NCBI RefSeq assembly: GCF_003862475.1
Contig: NZ_RRCO01000001.1
Coordinates: forward strand, 620,001 to 684,000
Length of the DNA: 64,000 nt
Direction of reading: 5' to 3'
Origin: Lachnoanaerobaculum gingivalis
GTDB taxonomy: Bacteria; Bacillota; Clostridia; Lachnospirales; Lachnospiraceae
Shown: one piece after another, positions 1 through 7,893 of the stretch
How the letters are laid out: each line of letters starts with the position of its first letter
Position numbering within the stretch: the stretch's first letter is position 1
The notes under the pieces: generated by a model
Databases searched by the model: none
The model's input: only the letters and a program-made list of their open reading frames with translations
What the model was told of the DNA's origin: nothing
Made by a program: the position numbers and the translations under genes

Positions 1-344
1 ATATCCTCAAAAGTACAATCAGGATACTCATACTTGATCCACATAGCCTTTGCCGCATCGATAGGTGAACCTCCACCGATAGCAACTATCCAGTCCGGTC
101 CGAACTCAAGCATCTCCTTAGCACCACGCATTACGGTGTCTACAGAAGGATCAGACTCAATTCCCTCAAAAAGTCTTACTTCCATACCTGCTTCTTCCAA
201 ATAAGCAATGGTCTTGTCTAAGAATCCGAATCTTTTCATTGATCCACCGCCTACACAGACAAAAGCCTTCTTTCCTGTGAAACTCTTTAAAGCCTCAAGT
301 GAATCTTTTCCATGATAAATGTCTCTTGGTAATGTAAATCTCAT
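1..344 (-). CDS. Iron-containing alcohol dehydrogenase, N-terminal part (runs off the left edge)
   Basis: About 114 codons of the N-terminal Rossmann-like half are visible. They include the family nucleotide-binding motif GGGSPIDAAK at residues 90-99 and an earlier glycine turn VGGGSMKRFG at 31-40. The family reduces or oxidises alcohols and aldehydes with NAD(P)H and a divalent metal; the metal-binding C-terminal half lies outside the window, so the substrate (butanol, propanediol or other) cannot be told. The start is the ATG at 342-344, with a GGAGG ribosome site 6 nt upstream. It has its own promoter and a palindrome in its leader, so it is regulated separately from its neighbours. Confidence 0.9.
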   Translation of the reverse strand, partial: MRFTLPRDIYHGKDSLEALKSFTGKKAFVCVGGGSMKRFGFLDKTIAYLEEAGMEVRLFEGIESDPSVDTVMRGAKEMLEFGPDWIVAIGGGSPIDAAKAMWIKYEYPDCTFED

Positions 345-370
345 ATACAGCCTCCATTTTTTGAGCATCA

Positions 371-446
371 GTTCTTAACTATTAAGAACCTAAGTGTTAC
401 TAAAATTACATGCTTATATATTATAACTTAATATTACCATTGTCAA
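371..446 (-). promoter_or_regulatory. Promoter and 19-bp palindromic operator or leader hairpin for the alcohol dehydrogenase
   Basis: On the minus strand a TTGACA box (441-446) and a TATAAT box (420-425) are 15 bp apart, slightly short of the ideal 17. Between this promoter and the ribosome site lies a perfect inverted repeat, GTTCTTAA-CTA-TTAAGAAC (371-389). It would lie in the 5' leader and could be a repressor operator or a short RNA hairpin. It does not match the Rex consensus as I know it, and the cognate regulator is unknown. Confidence 0.5.
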
Positions 447-476
447 TATTATAACGATATTTTTTTAACAATTTGT

Positions 477-1274
477 TCATTCTCTTCTGATAAAGCTGAA
501 ATTATTTACATCTATTGAGAAAACAAGCTTCACCAGCCATAAGAAAAATAAAAGTACTCCTATAGGTATAAGGCATGATGTTACAATAAGTACAGCAATA
601 GCCTCTATAAATGAACTGAGAGTATTCTCAAACTTCTTTAAAAGATCATTCACATTCCCTGTAATATTATTTACTATCTTCTCAATGGCGTTACTGTTTT
701 TGTTCTCCTCCTCGGCACTCTTTGTTACCGTATCCGTATTTTCCTTGGCATTATTAAGAGTCGTCTCTATCGAGGCGGCATAATTACTCTCAATCATTCG
801 CGCAATATTTACACTCACGGGGATGGTAAATGATATAACCAGGCTGAATAAAAACAGCTTTGTGGCGATTTTTGCAAATATCTTCTCGTTTGAAGCGATA
901 AAAACGATGAAAAGCACACATGCCACAGGAATAACATACTTAAATGCCACAAAGCCTGTTACGGTGAGCAAGAACTTCTCAAGGTAGATTGCGCAAAGCA
1001 CAATCAGAAAATACTTGCTCATATCCGCAAGTTCCTGTGCAATAGGTGTTCCTACATCTCCCGGCAAGAGTGTAATAGCCGATGAAGATGCCACAGCTGC
1101 AGCCGCAAGCTCCATGACTTTACTTCTGCTCTTGTCAAGAGCATTTATCGTATCCGCATGAAAATCCACATTCCCCAGCTTATCGGCTATCAGAAAGAAT
1201 GATACCACTCCTACCGCAATACAAAAGATTGCGGCAATTACCTTTATTATCAATACCTTTTTAATTGATGACAT
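477..1274 (-). CDS. Integral membrane protein of unknown function
   Basis: 265 residues with about five predicted membrane helices (roughly residues 7-30, 87-107, 108-127, 138-157 and 222-250). Helices four and five are separated by a long polar stretch (about 165-215) rich in Asn, Glu, Lys and Thr. I do not recognise a family. The start overlaps the end of the phosphatase gene by 14 bp, so the two are translationally coupled and probably share a transcript. A role at the membrane together with the phosphatase is only an inference from this arrangement. Confidence 0.7.
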   Translation of the reverse strand: MSSIKKVLIIKVIAAIFCIAVGVVSFFLIADKLGNVDFHADTINALDKSRSKVMELAAAAVASSSAITLLPGDVGTPIAQELADMSKYFLIVLCAIYLEKFLLTVTGFVAFKYVIPVACVLFIVFIASNEKIFAKIATKLFLFSLVISFTIPVSVNIARMIESNYAASIETTLNNAKENTDTVTKSAEEENKNSNAIEKIVNNITGNVNDLLKKFENTLSSFIEAIAVLIVTSCLIPIGVLLFFLWLVKLVFSIDVNNFSFIRRE

Positions 1275-1740
1275 TTTTCTCCTCCAAATACTTCAAAAAT
1301 CCATCTATACCTCTGTTTATATCCTCAAAGGCAACATCAAATCTGTCGGTGTACCATGGGTCCGATACCGAATCATCGCTTCCTGCAAAGCTTAAAAGTT
1401 TGAATATCTTATCTCCGTCACCGAACAAATTTTTCATATTTCTTATATTGGCATCGTCCATACCTATAAGATAGTCATATTCTTCATAGTCGGACTTTAC
1501 CATCTGCCTTGCCTTCTTACCTGCACAGGATATTCCATGTTTCTGAAGTTCGTCTTTTGCAGACGGAAACATAGGATTTCCCACGCCGTTCCATATCTCT
1601 TCCGAGCTTGTTGCGGCTGAGGCTATCTCAAACATATCCTCCAACCCAAGCTTTTTCACTTTGTCTTTCATTATAAACTCTGCCATAGGCGAACGGCAGA
1701 TATTGCCGTGGCAAACCATGAGAACACGAATTGGTGTCAT
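1261..1740 (-). CDS. Low molecular weight protein-tyrosine phosphatase
   Basis: 159 residues, the normal family size. The P-loop CHGNICRS starts at residue 10 and fits CX5R, with nucleophile Cys10 and phosphate-binding Arg16. The general-acid motif DPWY is at residues 127-130. The enzyme dephosphorylates phosphotyrosine, in bacteria often on kinases and enzymes of polysaccharide or stress pathways. An AGGAGGG ribosome site precedes the ATG. The downstream membrane protein gene overlaps it by 14 bp. No tyrosine kinase gene is nearby, so the substrate is unknown. Confidence 0.93.
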   Translation of the reverse strand: MTPIRVLMVCHGNICRSPMAEFIMKDKVKKLGLEDMFEIASAATSSEEIWNGVGNPMFPSAKDELQKHGISCAGKKARQMVKSDYEEYDYLIGMDDANIRNMKNLFGDGDKIFKLLSFAGSDDSVSDPWYTDRFDVAFEDINRGIDGFLKYLEEKNVIN

Positions 1741-1901
1741 AATATCCCTCCTGTTGCCAAGAAATGCCCTATTTTGCTGGGTTTCTTGGGTATTTCATGA
1801 AATGCTCTGAAAATGCGGATTGTGGCAAATCAGAGCAAGATTTAGCATGTTATTACTACCGCTTAGTATTAGAATTGGTAGTGAAACTGGATTGATTACT
1901 A

Positions 1902-3377
1902 CTAAGAATTTTCATCCACTTTATCAACCACAATTACCTGATCAAGCAATTGGTCTTTCAATTCAATTTTGTTAACTTTTGAAAAAGAATAATCATATAT
2001 AGATGCAATAATAATCTGGTTATCTTTAAAATCCCTCTTTAAAATATTCATTATTAAATTAATATTTTCTTGATCAACTTCTTTTCCACTTGGAGAATCA
2101 AGAATTATTGGCAATTTAACATTTAAGTGTTTCTCCAGTTCTAAGATATATGCCATTTTAAATGCAAATACTGTTTTGTGAAGAACTGCACCTGTCAACT
2201 CCTTTAAATTGGATGTGAATAAATATTTTTTCGTAATACTTTCTGAATCACCAATCCCTAACTCAGTAGCATACTTAACTATGGTATTATACAAAGAAAG
2301 TACCACATCATTATCACTTCTAGATATTTTAGCAATCTGTGCTCTTAGCTGCTTTAGTTCTTTTTCCAATTTATCTATTTCTTTTTTTATTGCTACCTGA
2401 TTCATTGGTATAGCAACAATTTTCTTATCAAACGCTTCTACCAATGAATCAGATTTGAAAAAAGTGAGTTGTCCATTTTCTTTCTCTTGCTCCTTTACAA
2501 TTTTATCAATTTTAGAAACAATTTCAGCCAATTCAGATGATAATATTTTTTTCTTTGCCACCAGTAATTCAATAGAATCATTTAGTCCAACAATATTATC
2601 CTTCGTCACAGTAATGCATTGACCATCTTCTGTTTTTACCAATAATTTCATTTCGGCAACAAACTCTTGAAATTTTTTATTGCCTGTAACACTCTGATTA
2701 ATTCTACGAATTTCACGTTCTACGGCAGATTGCCTCATTCTCAATTGCTCAAGCTCAACATTATTTTTTTCTTGATAAGTTTCTTCTGTCAAACTGTTTC
2801 CACTCACACTATCCCTATACTGTGCGATGCTAAACATCTGCCTATATTTAGATAAATCCGAACTTATTTGTTTTTCTTTTACTATTAGCTCTGAACAATC
2901 TTTACCCGAAATTCCTCTTACCAGTTCATCAATATTAAAATGTATACTACCTATAACCACGCCTCGATTTAATAGCGTCCAGCCTTTTTCTTGATCGAAA
3001 TAGAATGCCCCAAGTACATTATTAAGAATATCGATGTTGTCTGTTCCAAACAATCTTGAATGTAACAAACATATCTGTTCAGGTAGTATATATATTTCCT
3101 CTTCACCATCACAAATCATAGAAATTGTATAACTATTTTCTCTAGTCAGATACACAACATTTCCCGTCTCAAGAATAAGTTCTATCTTGGTAAAACATTT
3201 TTCAAATTTTATCTTTTTTGTGCTTGGCACAGAATACCCCAATGCATATAGTATCAATCTAACTAATGTTGTCTTCCCACGGCTATTTCTCTTACTAAAT
3301 ATCAAATTAACCCCATCCTCTAAGATTATATCTCTTTCAAACAGCCCATCTCTTATATATAGAGATTTAATTAGCAC
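1902..3377 (-). CDS. SMC/ABC-type ATPase of a two-gene defence system (LmuB-like)
   Basis: 491 residues. The N-terminus has an ABC/SMC-type P-loop, RNSRGKTTLVR, with GKTT at 34-37 and the first Walker-A Gly replaced. Lys- and Glu-rich coiled-coil segments fill about residues 160-345. The C-terminal Walker B is IILDSPSG (Asp near 427), followed by KEVDQ and a strand ending IIIAS. This is the layout of the short SMC-like ATPases of Lamassu and the related ABC-effector anti-phage systems, where the ATPase senses foreign DNA and licenses a nuclease. Its start overlaps the nuclease gene by 7 bp. It is shorter than typical LmuB proteins, and no third (LmuC or middle-component) gene is present. Confidence 0.75.
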   Translation of the reverse strand: MLIKSLYIRDGLFERDIILEDGVNLIFSKRNSRGKTTLVRLILYALGYSVPSTKKIKFEKCFTKIELILETGNVVYLTRENSYTISMICDGEEEIYILPEQICLLHSRLFGTDNIDILNNVLGAFYFDQEKGWTLLNRGVVIGSIHFNIDELVRGISGKDCSELIVKEKQISSDLSKYRQMFSIAQYRDSVSGNSLTEETYQEKNNVELEQLRMRQSAVEREIRRINQSVTGNKKFQEFVAEMKLLVKTEDGQCITVTKDNIVGLNDSIELLVAKKKILSSELAEIVSKIDKIVKEQEKENGQLTFFKSDSLVEAFDKKIVAIPMNQVAIKKEIDKLEKELKQLRAQIAKISRSDNDVVLSLYNTIVKYATELGIGDSESITKKYLFTSNLKELTGAVLHKTVFAFKMAYILELEKHLNVKLPIILDSPSGKEVDQENINLIMNILKRDFKDNQIIIASIYDYSFSKVNKIELKDQLLDQVIVVDKVDENS

Positions 3378-4381
3378 ATATTCACCTCCTTCTTAATTCT
3401 ATCAATCGTGAATCTTCTTTTTATGACATTAAATATTATAATTTTAATAATAGCTTCCCGAATTTCCTCATCAATACCATCAAAATCAAAATCAGCTATA
3501 TAATCTGTCCACTTTAATTCTATAAATTGATTTAGTTTCTCATTTCCCCTTTTTGGACTTTCAAATCCACTATAATCACTGAGAATTTTTATAAAGAATT
3601 CGCATTGTTCACAATGAGAATTAATTATATCCGCATACCGATTTATAACTTCTTCATACACTCCTGAGTCAAACTGTTCTAAAAAAGAATCTTCACATTG
3701 CTCTATTTCTGTTATTTTAACAAGTATCGGCCAAATAATATCCTTCTTACTCAATTTTATGGACACATCTTTTTTTCCGCCATTATCAAAGACTTGCCAA
3801 TGCCATGTTTCCAATAATTTTTGTCCTATTCCTGAGATATTTGTATTCAAACTTCCTGCAAAAGCGTTAATACTTTCCATAATCACTTTATATCGTTCAG
3901 CTTCATCATCCGTTTCAAATGGCAGAACCTGTATTTTAAATTTATCTGTATCAAGCTTTTTATCCATCTTTGATAAGTAGTCATCGACTATTTTTTTTGC
4001 AGAAGGTGGAAGTGTATCATATTTTCTGTGCGCATGTCCATAAAATGCACTTATCGACTTATCATCATTAAAGGGATTAGGCGAATTTGTAATCATAATT
4101 AGTTCTCTGGCATTCACCTTTTCTTCCCCCTCCGCTAATGATATAAGTGACTTTTGTATATTTTTACGTACATTTGCAAAGTCAGAACTCGCTTTTTCCA
4201 CGGCCTTTGCCTGAGCCAATACCATTTCTCCAGAAGAGAGTTCTAATTCTATATCTTCACAATTCCCTTCCAAGCACAAAGTTTCTACTTCTTTTATATT
4301 TTCTAAAAAAAGAACTATTGCCGAATTAACTTGAAAATCAAATCCAAATACTACAGCATCTGCTCTTCGACTCCTTGCCAT
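3371..4381 (-). CDS. Cap4/DUF4297-like PD-(D/E)XK nuclease effector
   Basis: 336 residues. The N-terminus reads GFDFQVNSAIVLF (13-25), then a Glu-Asp pair (about 42-43) and AQAK (about 56-59). This is the E...ED...QxK layout of the Cap4/DUF4297 dsDNA endonuclease fold. The remaining 250 residues have no catalytic motif I recognise and probably contact the ATPase. In Lamassu-type systems such a nuclease is the effector that cuts DNA after phage sensing. The gene comes first in the operon, has a strong GGGAGGAG ribosome site, and is coupled to the ATPase gene by a 7-bp overlap. The family call is by motif and gene order, not by search. Confidence 0.72.
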   Translation of the reverse strand: MARSRRADAVVFGFDFQVNSAIVLFLENIKEVETLCLEGNCEDIELELSSGEMVLAQAKAVEKASSDFANVRKNIQKSLISLAEGEEKVNARELIMITNSPNPFNDDKSISAFYGHAHRKYDTLPPSAKKIVDDYLSKMDKKLDTDKFKIQVLPFETDDEAERYKVIMESINAFAGSLNTNISGIGQKLLETWHWQVFDNGGKKDVSIKLSKKDIIWPILVKITEIEQCEDSFLEQFDSGVYEEVINRYADIINSHCEQCEFFIKILSDYSGFESPKRGNEKLNQFIELKWTDYIADFDFDGIDEEIREAIIKIIIFNVIKRRFTIDRIKKEVNMC

Positions 4382-4411
4382 CTTACTCCTCCCTTCAATC
4401 TACTAGCTTTT

Positions 4412-4476
4412 ATTATATCGCCAAACAATCTTTTTTTCCACAAAAATAACGCCCCAGTCCTTGCGACCAGAACGTC
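4412..4476 (-). promoter_or_regulatory. Promoter of the nuclease/ATPase operon, following a terminator-like hairpin
   Basis: A perfect -10 box TATAAT (4412-4417, minus strand) lies about 30 bp upstream of the nuclease start. No good -35 is visible. Just upstream, an imperfect GC-rich hairpin (about 4448-4476) followed by a T-rich stretch looks like a terminator for the former integrase gene. It would insulate the defence operon. Confidence 0.4.
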
Positions 4477-4492
4477 ATTATATTCTATTATT

Positions 4493-4755
4493 AAATTGCC
4501 TTAAATATCCTCTGTGACACAGGCTTTTCCCTCTGCTTCTCAAGCTCAGCCTGCGTTTCTGAACTCTTCCATTCGTTTCAATTCTTCCTCTGCATCATCA
4601 AATCCGATATGCGTGTACGCATTCATCGTAACACTAATATCTGAATGCCCCATAAGATATTGCAGTATCTTTGGATTCATACCTGCTTTAGCTTGGTTGC
4701 TACAATAGGTGTGTCTACATACGCGTGGCGTAATATTCGGCATCTGCACTCTCTC
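4493..4755 (-). pseudogene. C-terminal fragment of a Tn916-type tyrosine recombinase
   Basis: The minus strand encodes TPRVCRHTYCSN, YLMGHSDISVT and NAYTH, the Arg, His and nucleophilic Tyr boxes of conjugative-transposon integrases. The usual TPHxxRH has become TPRVCRH. Everything upstream of the catalytic C-terminus is missing, replaced at about 4750 by IS66 sequence. A further 1-bp frame change after FRNAG separates the last coding stretch, which otherwise continues to a stop near 4493. It is a dead remnant and shows that the flanking defence genes arrived on, or next to, an integrative element. Confidence 0.8.
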
Positions 4756-5280
4756 CATTCTTGTCACAGTTTCTGCAACTATAAACATAAGTCACATGCT
4801 CTATAACCTTAATCTCAGCAGGGACTGCCACCAGTTCTTTTCTTATCTCTTTCTTCATAACTGTAAGTGGCCTGTGGCAGTTATCACATACCTGTTCACT
4901 TTCATCTAATTTATATTCAACTACCTCAACAGGAATGTCATTAAACTTACTTCCCTTTTTAGCTTTTCTTCTTTCATGCTCAGGTATAATACTTTCCTGT
5001 GGTGGCTCACTTTGAATTGGCTCTCTAAATGTCTCAGCCTCATTGAAGACATCAAAAAGAGAAAGTTGTCCATCAATAGCTTTTTCGCCTGATTTGCCAA
5101 ATTTCTCTTTTGCTTTTAATTTCAGTTGCTCCATATACCAATTATTTAATTTATTTAACTTAGCAATCCGTTCACTCTTTCCTTTTTTATCTTTTCTAAA
5201 GCCTCAATCTCTTTGTCTTTATCCTGTAAGATAGCCTTAAGTCCGGCAATTTCTGCTTGCAATTCATCTATAGTTTTCAT
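4745..5280 (-). pseudogene. IS66 transposase TnpC, N-terminal fragment with a frame change
   Basis: The start at 5280 gives the usual coiled-coil beginning (MKTIDELQAEIAGLKA). At an A AAA AAG heptamer (about 5185-5193) the frame must shift by -1 to continue into NWYMEQLKLKAKEKFGKSGEK and then the zinc-finger region with CDNCHRPL and YSCRNCDKNG. The protein stops being IS66-like at about 4750, where it joins an integrase fragment, so the DDE catalytic domain is absent. The heptamer has the form of a classical -1 slippery site, but a simple 1-bp indel in an already dead gene is equally possible. Confidence 0.8.
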
Positions 5281-5352
5281 TTTACCGAACTTCCAAATCT
5301 CAAATATTTATGTAAAGATTATACTATAAAAACTATGATGAATCCACTAAAA

Positions 5353-5703
5353 TCAACACTTTTTGAAGACTTCACTACGCTTGATTTTTTGTTTTGTTCC
5401 CAGTGCCATGATTATATTTTTCAAATCGTCTATTAATAAATCCATAGTGATTTCTGTATCACTTTGTGACGGCCAAACCACATGTCCTTTTTCAATTCTT
5501 TTAAAATGAATCCAAAATCCATTATCTTCCCATACAAGAAGCTTTACTCTATCCCTCGCATTGTTACAAAAAGCAAATATTACCTTATCTCTTGGATCAA
5601 GGTTGAAATTGCTATAAACAATTTCAGCTAATACGTTTATATTTTCCCTCATATCAGTAGCACCACAAGAAAGAATTACACGATAGTTGTCATAGTTAAA
5701 CAT
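5353..5703 (-). CDS. tnpB: IS66 family accessory protein TnpB
   Basis: 116 residues, full length for the IS66 ORF2 product. The recognisable core includes CGATDMRENINVLA and NARDRVKLLVWEDNGFW, followed by KRIEKGHVVWP. It is required for IS66 transposition, and its biochemical role is not settled. Its start overlaps the end of tnpA by 8 bp, typical of IS66 translational coupling. Because tnpC is destroyed, this copy can act only in trans. Confidence 0.92.
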   Translation of the reverse strand: MFNYDNYRVILSCGATDMRENINVLAEIVYSNFNLDPRDKVIFAFCNNARDRVKLLVWEDNGFWIHFKRIEKGHVVWPSQSDTEITMDLLIDDLKNIIMALGTKQKIKRSEVFKKC

Positions 5704-5998
5704 TTATTTCATTCACCACCTTGATTACCTTTGCAAGTAGTTTAAGATCAGTATATCTATCCACTACGATGTTGACAGCACCTATCTCCATCTTTAGAGT
5801 CTTGCCGGCTTGTGTTGTCTTGATTTCAATAAATTTAACATCCTTAGAGTGCTTTGATTTCTTATCATGTTTACTCACCCATCTTGTGACTGTTGAAATA
5901 GGTAATCCATTCTTCCTAGCCCAGCTTGCGATACTTAATCCACTATTTTTAAACGCCTCAATAAATTGCTCTTTTTCTTCTTTAGAATATTTAGCCAT
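5696..5998 (-). CDS. tnpA: IS66 family accessory protein TnpA (helix-turn-helix)
   Basis: 100 residues from the ATG at 5998, chosen because GGAGG lies directly upstream; a longer start 12 bp further up has no ribosome site. The N-terminus is a helix-turn-helix, with LSIASWARKNGLPISTVTRW at about residues 17-36, of the type found in IS66/IS3 small proteins. It overlaps tnpB by 8 bp. The element end lies only about 80 bp upstream, so the promoter must be inside the terminal region. Confidence 0.9.
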   Translation of the reverse strand: MAKYSKEEKEQFIEAFKNSGLSIASWARKNGLPISTVTRWVSKHDKKSKHSKDVKFIEIKTTQAGKTLKMEIGAVNIVVDRYTDLKLLAKVIKVVNEINV

Positions 5999-6124
5999 AG
6001 GCACCTCCACATATTTAGTATAAGATTATTTTATAGTGGAAGTTTATTTATGGGGAGGCGTACTTGAATTGACGCTTACATTTCAATACAAAAAATATAC
6101 ACATCGACAGACCGCAACAAATAT

Positions 6125-6195
6125 AAAAATCGTTGTAATCCGCTATACATAAGGGTTTACAACGATTTTTGTTTATATAAGTGTCAAAGATGGGA
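6125..6195. repeat. 14-bp inverted repeat, possible remnant of another IS end
   Basis: AAAAATCGTTGTAA (6125-6138) and TTACAACGATTTTT (6157-6170) are perfect inverted copies around an 18-nt loop containing AAGGG. About 17 bp downstream comes TCAAAGATGGGA. The right end of the IS1634-family element at 13.9 kb has the same order (hairpin around ACAGGG, then TGAAGATGGGA). This may be the leftover end of a related element. Nothing else is evident in 6080-6360. Confidence 0.4.
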
Positions 6196-6360
6196 TTATA
6201 CCATAGATTGCGGACTCTTCGAAGTCCATTTTCTGTTTTTAAGCATTAAAAAGGGAGCATATCAGATGATTACTCATCTATTTTGCAACAGCCCCTTAAT
6301 TTTTAATCGTACTAGCTATTAAGCGTTTACGATTTTTCGCCTAACCCATTTTAATCACTT

Positions 6361-6400
6361 TACAAAACACTGGATAGTTTCCTCTCAGAAAACCATCCAG
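6361..6400 (-). terminator. Rho-independent terminator of the reverse transcriptase gene
   Basis: On the minus strand CTGGAT and ATCCAG (6395-6400 and 6370-6375), with further pairing inside, form a hairpin followed by TGTTTTGT. It lies about 70 bp past the RT stop. It is about 80 percent identical over roughly 45 bp to the terminator at 8106-8145 on the other side of the module. Confidence 0.7.
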
Positions 6401-6468
6401 TATTTATACTGTCACAGCAAAATTCGTATCTATGTAAATCAATATCACTCAATAATATTATAATAAAA

Positions 6469-7758
6469 CTATTTTTTACTATTATTAAGTGCTCTTCGAA
6501 TTTTAGGAATATGATTTTTCAAATCACGATATATTAATTCATCTTCACCAAAAGCATCTTCTGCATGCATAATATAAGTAAAAAAGTTACCCACCTTAGC
6601 GGTTGCTCCATGCACAGAATATTTTTTGTATAAGTTAGCCTTTCCTTCTAAATGAGGATTTTTTGATATTGATTTTGCTTTTCTGTACATTCTATAATAA
6701 TATTTACCAATCGTTTTAGATCTAACCATAATGTTTTTACCATCAAATGTAAATCCCAGAAAATTTATTACCTTTTTACTATTATCTGCATCAGACAGCA
6801 ATTTATCCCCTACATTTTCAATTATTTGTTCTTGAATTTCAAATATCTGTGTCTTATTAGGTTCTAACTGTAGTCTTGGCGTTTTCCTCAAAATATTTAT
6901 TACTTGTTCCATTACAAATATTGTATTATCTTTTTTAGGAATGACCACGATAAAATCATCGCTATATCTCCTATATATCCCACCTAATGACGTAACGTAT
7001 TCGTTAACATACTTATCTGCATCGATCATATATATATTAGCCAATACCGCACTAATTGGAGAACCTTGTGGAATTTGATAAGACTTTGTATTTTTTGAAA
7101 TATGTTTTCTGTTTTTTCTATATTCTGTTTTATCTAAAGCAATCCTTCTCTTATTGAATTCTTTTAAATTTAAGCTTGTAATCTTAAGCAGATCTTCCAA
7201 TTCCCAAGTGCTATATTTTGTAACATTTTTAAATACAGCATAATGATCCTCTGGTAAAGTGTCAAATCTCATTACCGTACACCATTGTCTCTTTAAATAT
7301 TCATGATCTAAATTATCAAAAAAACCTGTAAAATCTCCTATCATTACATATGCATCACCAAGTTCTCGTATGTAATCAAAAGCTTCTCTTGCGATATGAA
7401 TATTACTTTTTTGCAAATTTGTCCGATATGCAACAGAAACCGAATCTATACCTTCTTTATCTAAATATAGGTTATAGCTCTCATTTAAAATTGCACTATA
7501 AAACTGATAAATACACCTATCAATGTGCGCAGCATAACAGATCTCCCTTTCCTTTGATTTTTTCCCCTTCTGTTTATTATATTTATTTATTTTCATCACA
7601 TAATGAATAAACGGATAGAATCCATGATGAGCAACTTTATCTGGATTCGTAACATATCCGGCCGCTTTGGATATATCCATCCTCAAATCAAAATGTGCAT
7701 ATCCTTTTTTACTCTTTTCAATAACCTTTGGATCAGAAATCCAGTCTTTGGCATTCAT
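6469..7758 (-). CDS. Defence-associated reverse transcriptase, DRT2-like
   Basis: 429 residues from the ATG at 7758, which has AGGAG 6 nt upstream; a longer in-frame start at 7791 lies inside the leader RNA hairpin and has no ribosome site. RT motifs are GDFTGFFDNLDH (catalytic Asp at 142), IPQGSPISAVLANIY (230-244) and the active-site box YSDD (265-268). No maturase, endonuclease or retron msr/msd features are present. The N-terminus (GYAHFDLRM, HHGFYPFIHYV, EREICYAAHIDRCIYQFY) resembles the UG2/DRT2 class as far as I can recall. The upstream RNA at 7778-8065 is its probable template. DRT2 enzymes make concatemeric cDNA that becomes a toxic gene during phage infection. The exact class should be confirmed by phylogeny. 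Confidence 0.85.
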   Translation of the reverse strand: MNAKDWISDPKVIEKSKKGYAHFDLRMDISKAAGYVTNPDKVAHHGFYPFIHYVMKINKYNKQKGKKSKEREICYAAHIDRCIYQFYSAILNESYNLYLDKEGIDSVSVAYRTNLQKSNIHIAREAFDYIRELGDAYVMIGDFTGFFDNLDHEYLKRQWCTVMRFDTLPEDHYAVFKNVTKYSTWELEDLLKITSLNLKEFNKRRIALDKTEYRKNRKHISKNTKSYQIPQGSPISAVLANIYMIDADKYVNEYVTSLGGIYRRYSDDFIVVIPKKDNTIFVMEQVINILRKTPRLQLEPNKTQIFEIQEQIIENVGDKLLSDADNSKKVINFLGFTFDGKNIMVRSKTIGKYYYRMYRKAKSISKNPHLEGKANLYKKYSVHGATAKVGNFFTYIMHAEDAFGEDELIYRDLKNHIPKIRRALNNSKK

Positions 7759-7893
7759 ATTTTCTCCTAAATTTGCAATACCCATCAGCATGGAGGATAG
7801 CGTTCCTTAGCTGATGGGTATACACTTAATCTTAGTAATCTTTATGATTGACTAATGTCAATATTTGATTGCTAGCTATCCTGTTGATGCAAT

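Larger units (their letters stand above)
4745..6079 (-). mobile_element. Truncated IS66-family element
   Basis: Order on the minus strand is tnpA, tnpB, then truncated tnpC. The outer end at 6071-6079 reads GTAAGCGTC on the minus strand, which is the characteristic IS66 terminus. The other terminal repeat is missing because the element is cut off at the integrase junction near 4750. It cannot transpose by itself. Confidence 0.85.

Noticed and set aside
1757-1789. CCAAGAAA/TTTCTTGG inverted repeat upstream of the phosphatase gene
   Set aside because: The stem is short, AT-rich, without a T-run and with a 17-nt loop; no function can be supported.
4546-4788. An intact 80-residue protein spanning the IS66/integrase junction
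   Set aside because: Its first 15 codons are an out-of-frame reading of IS66 and the rest is an integrase tail; it is a chance fusion frame in a scar.
6469-7758. Group II intron or retron reverse transcriptase
   Set aside because: There is no maturase or endonuclease domain and no intron domain V-like end. The upstream RNA is not msr/msd-like and instead carries the neo signals.
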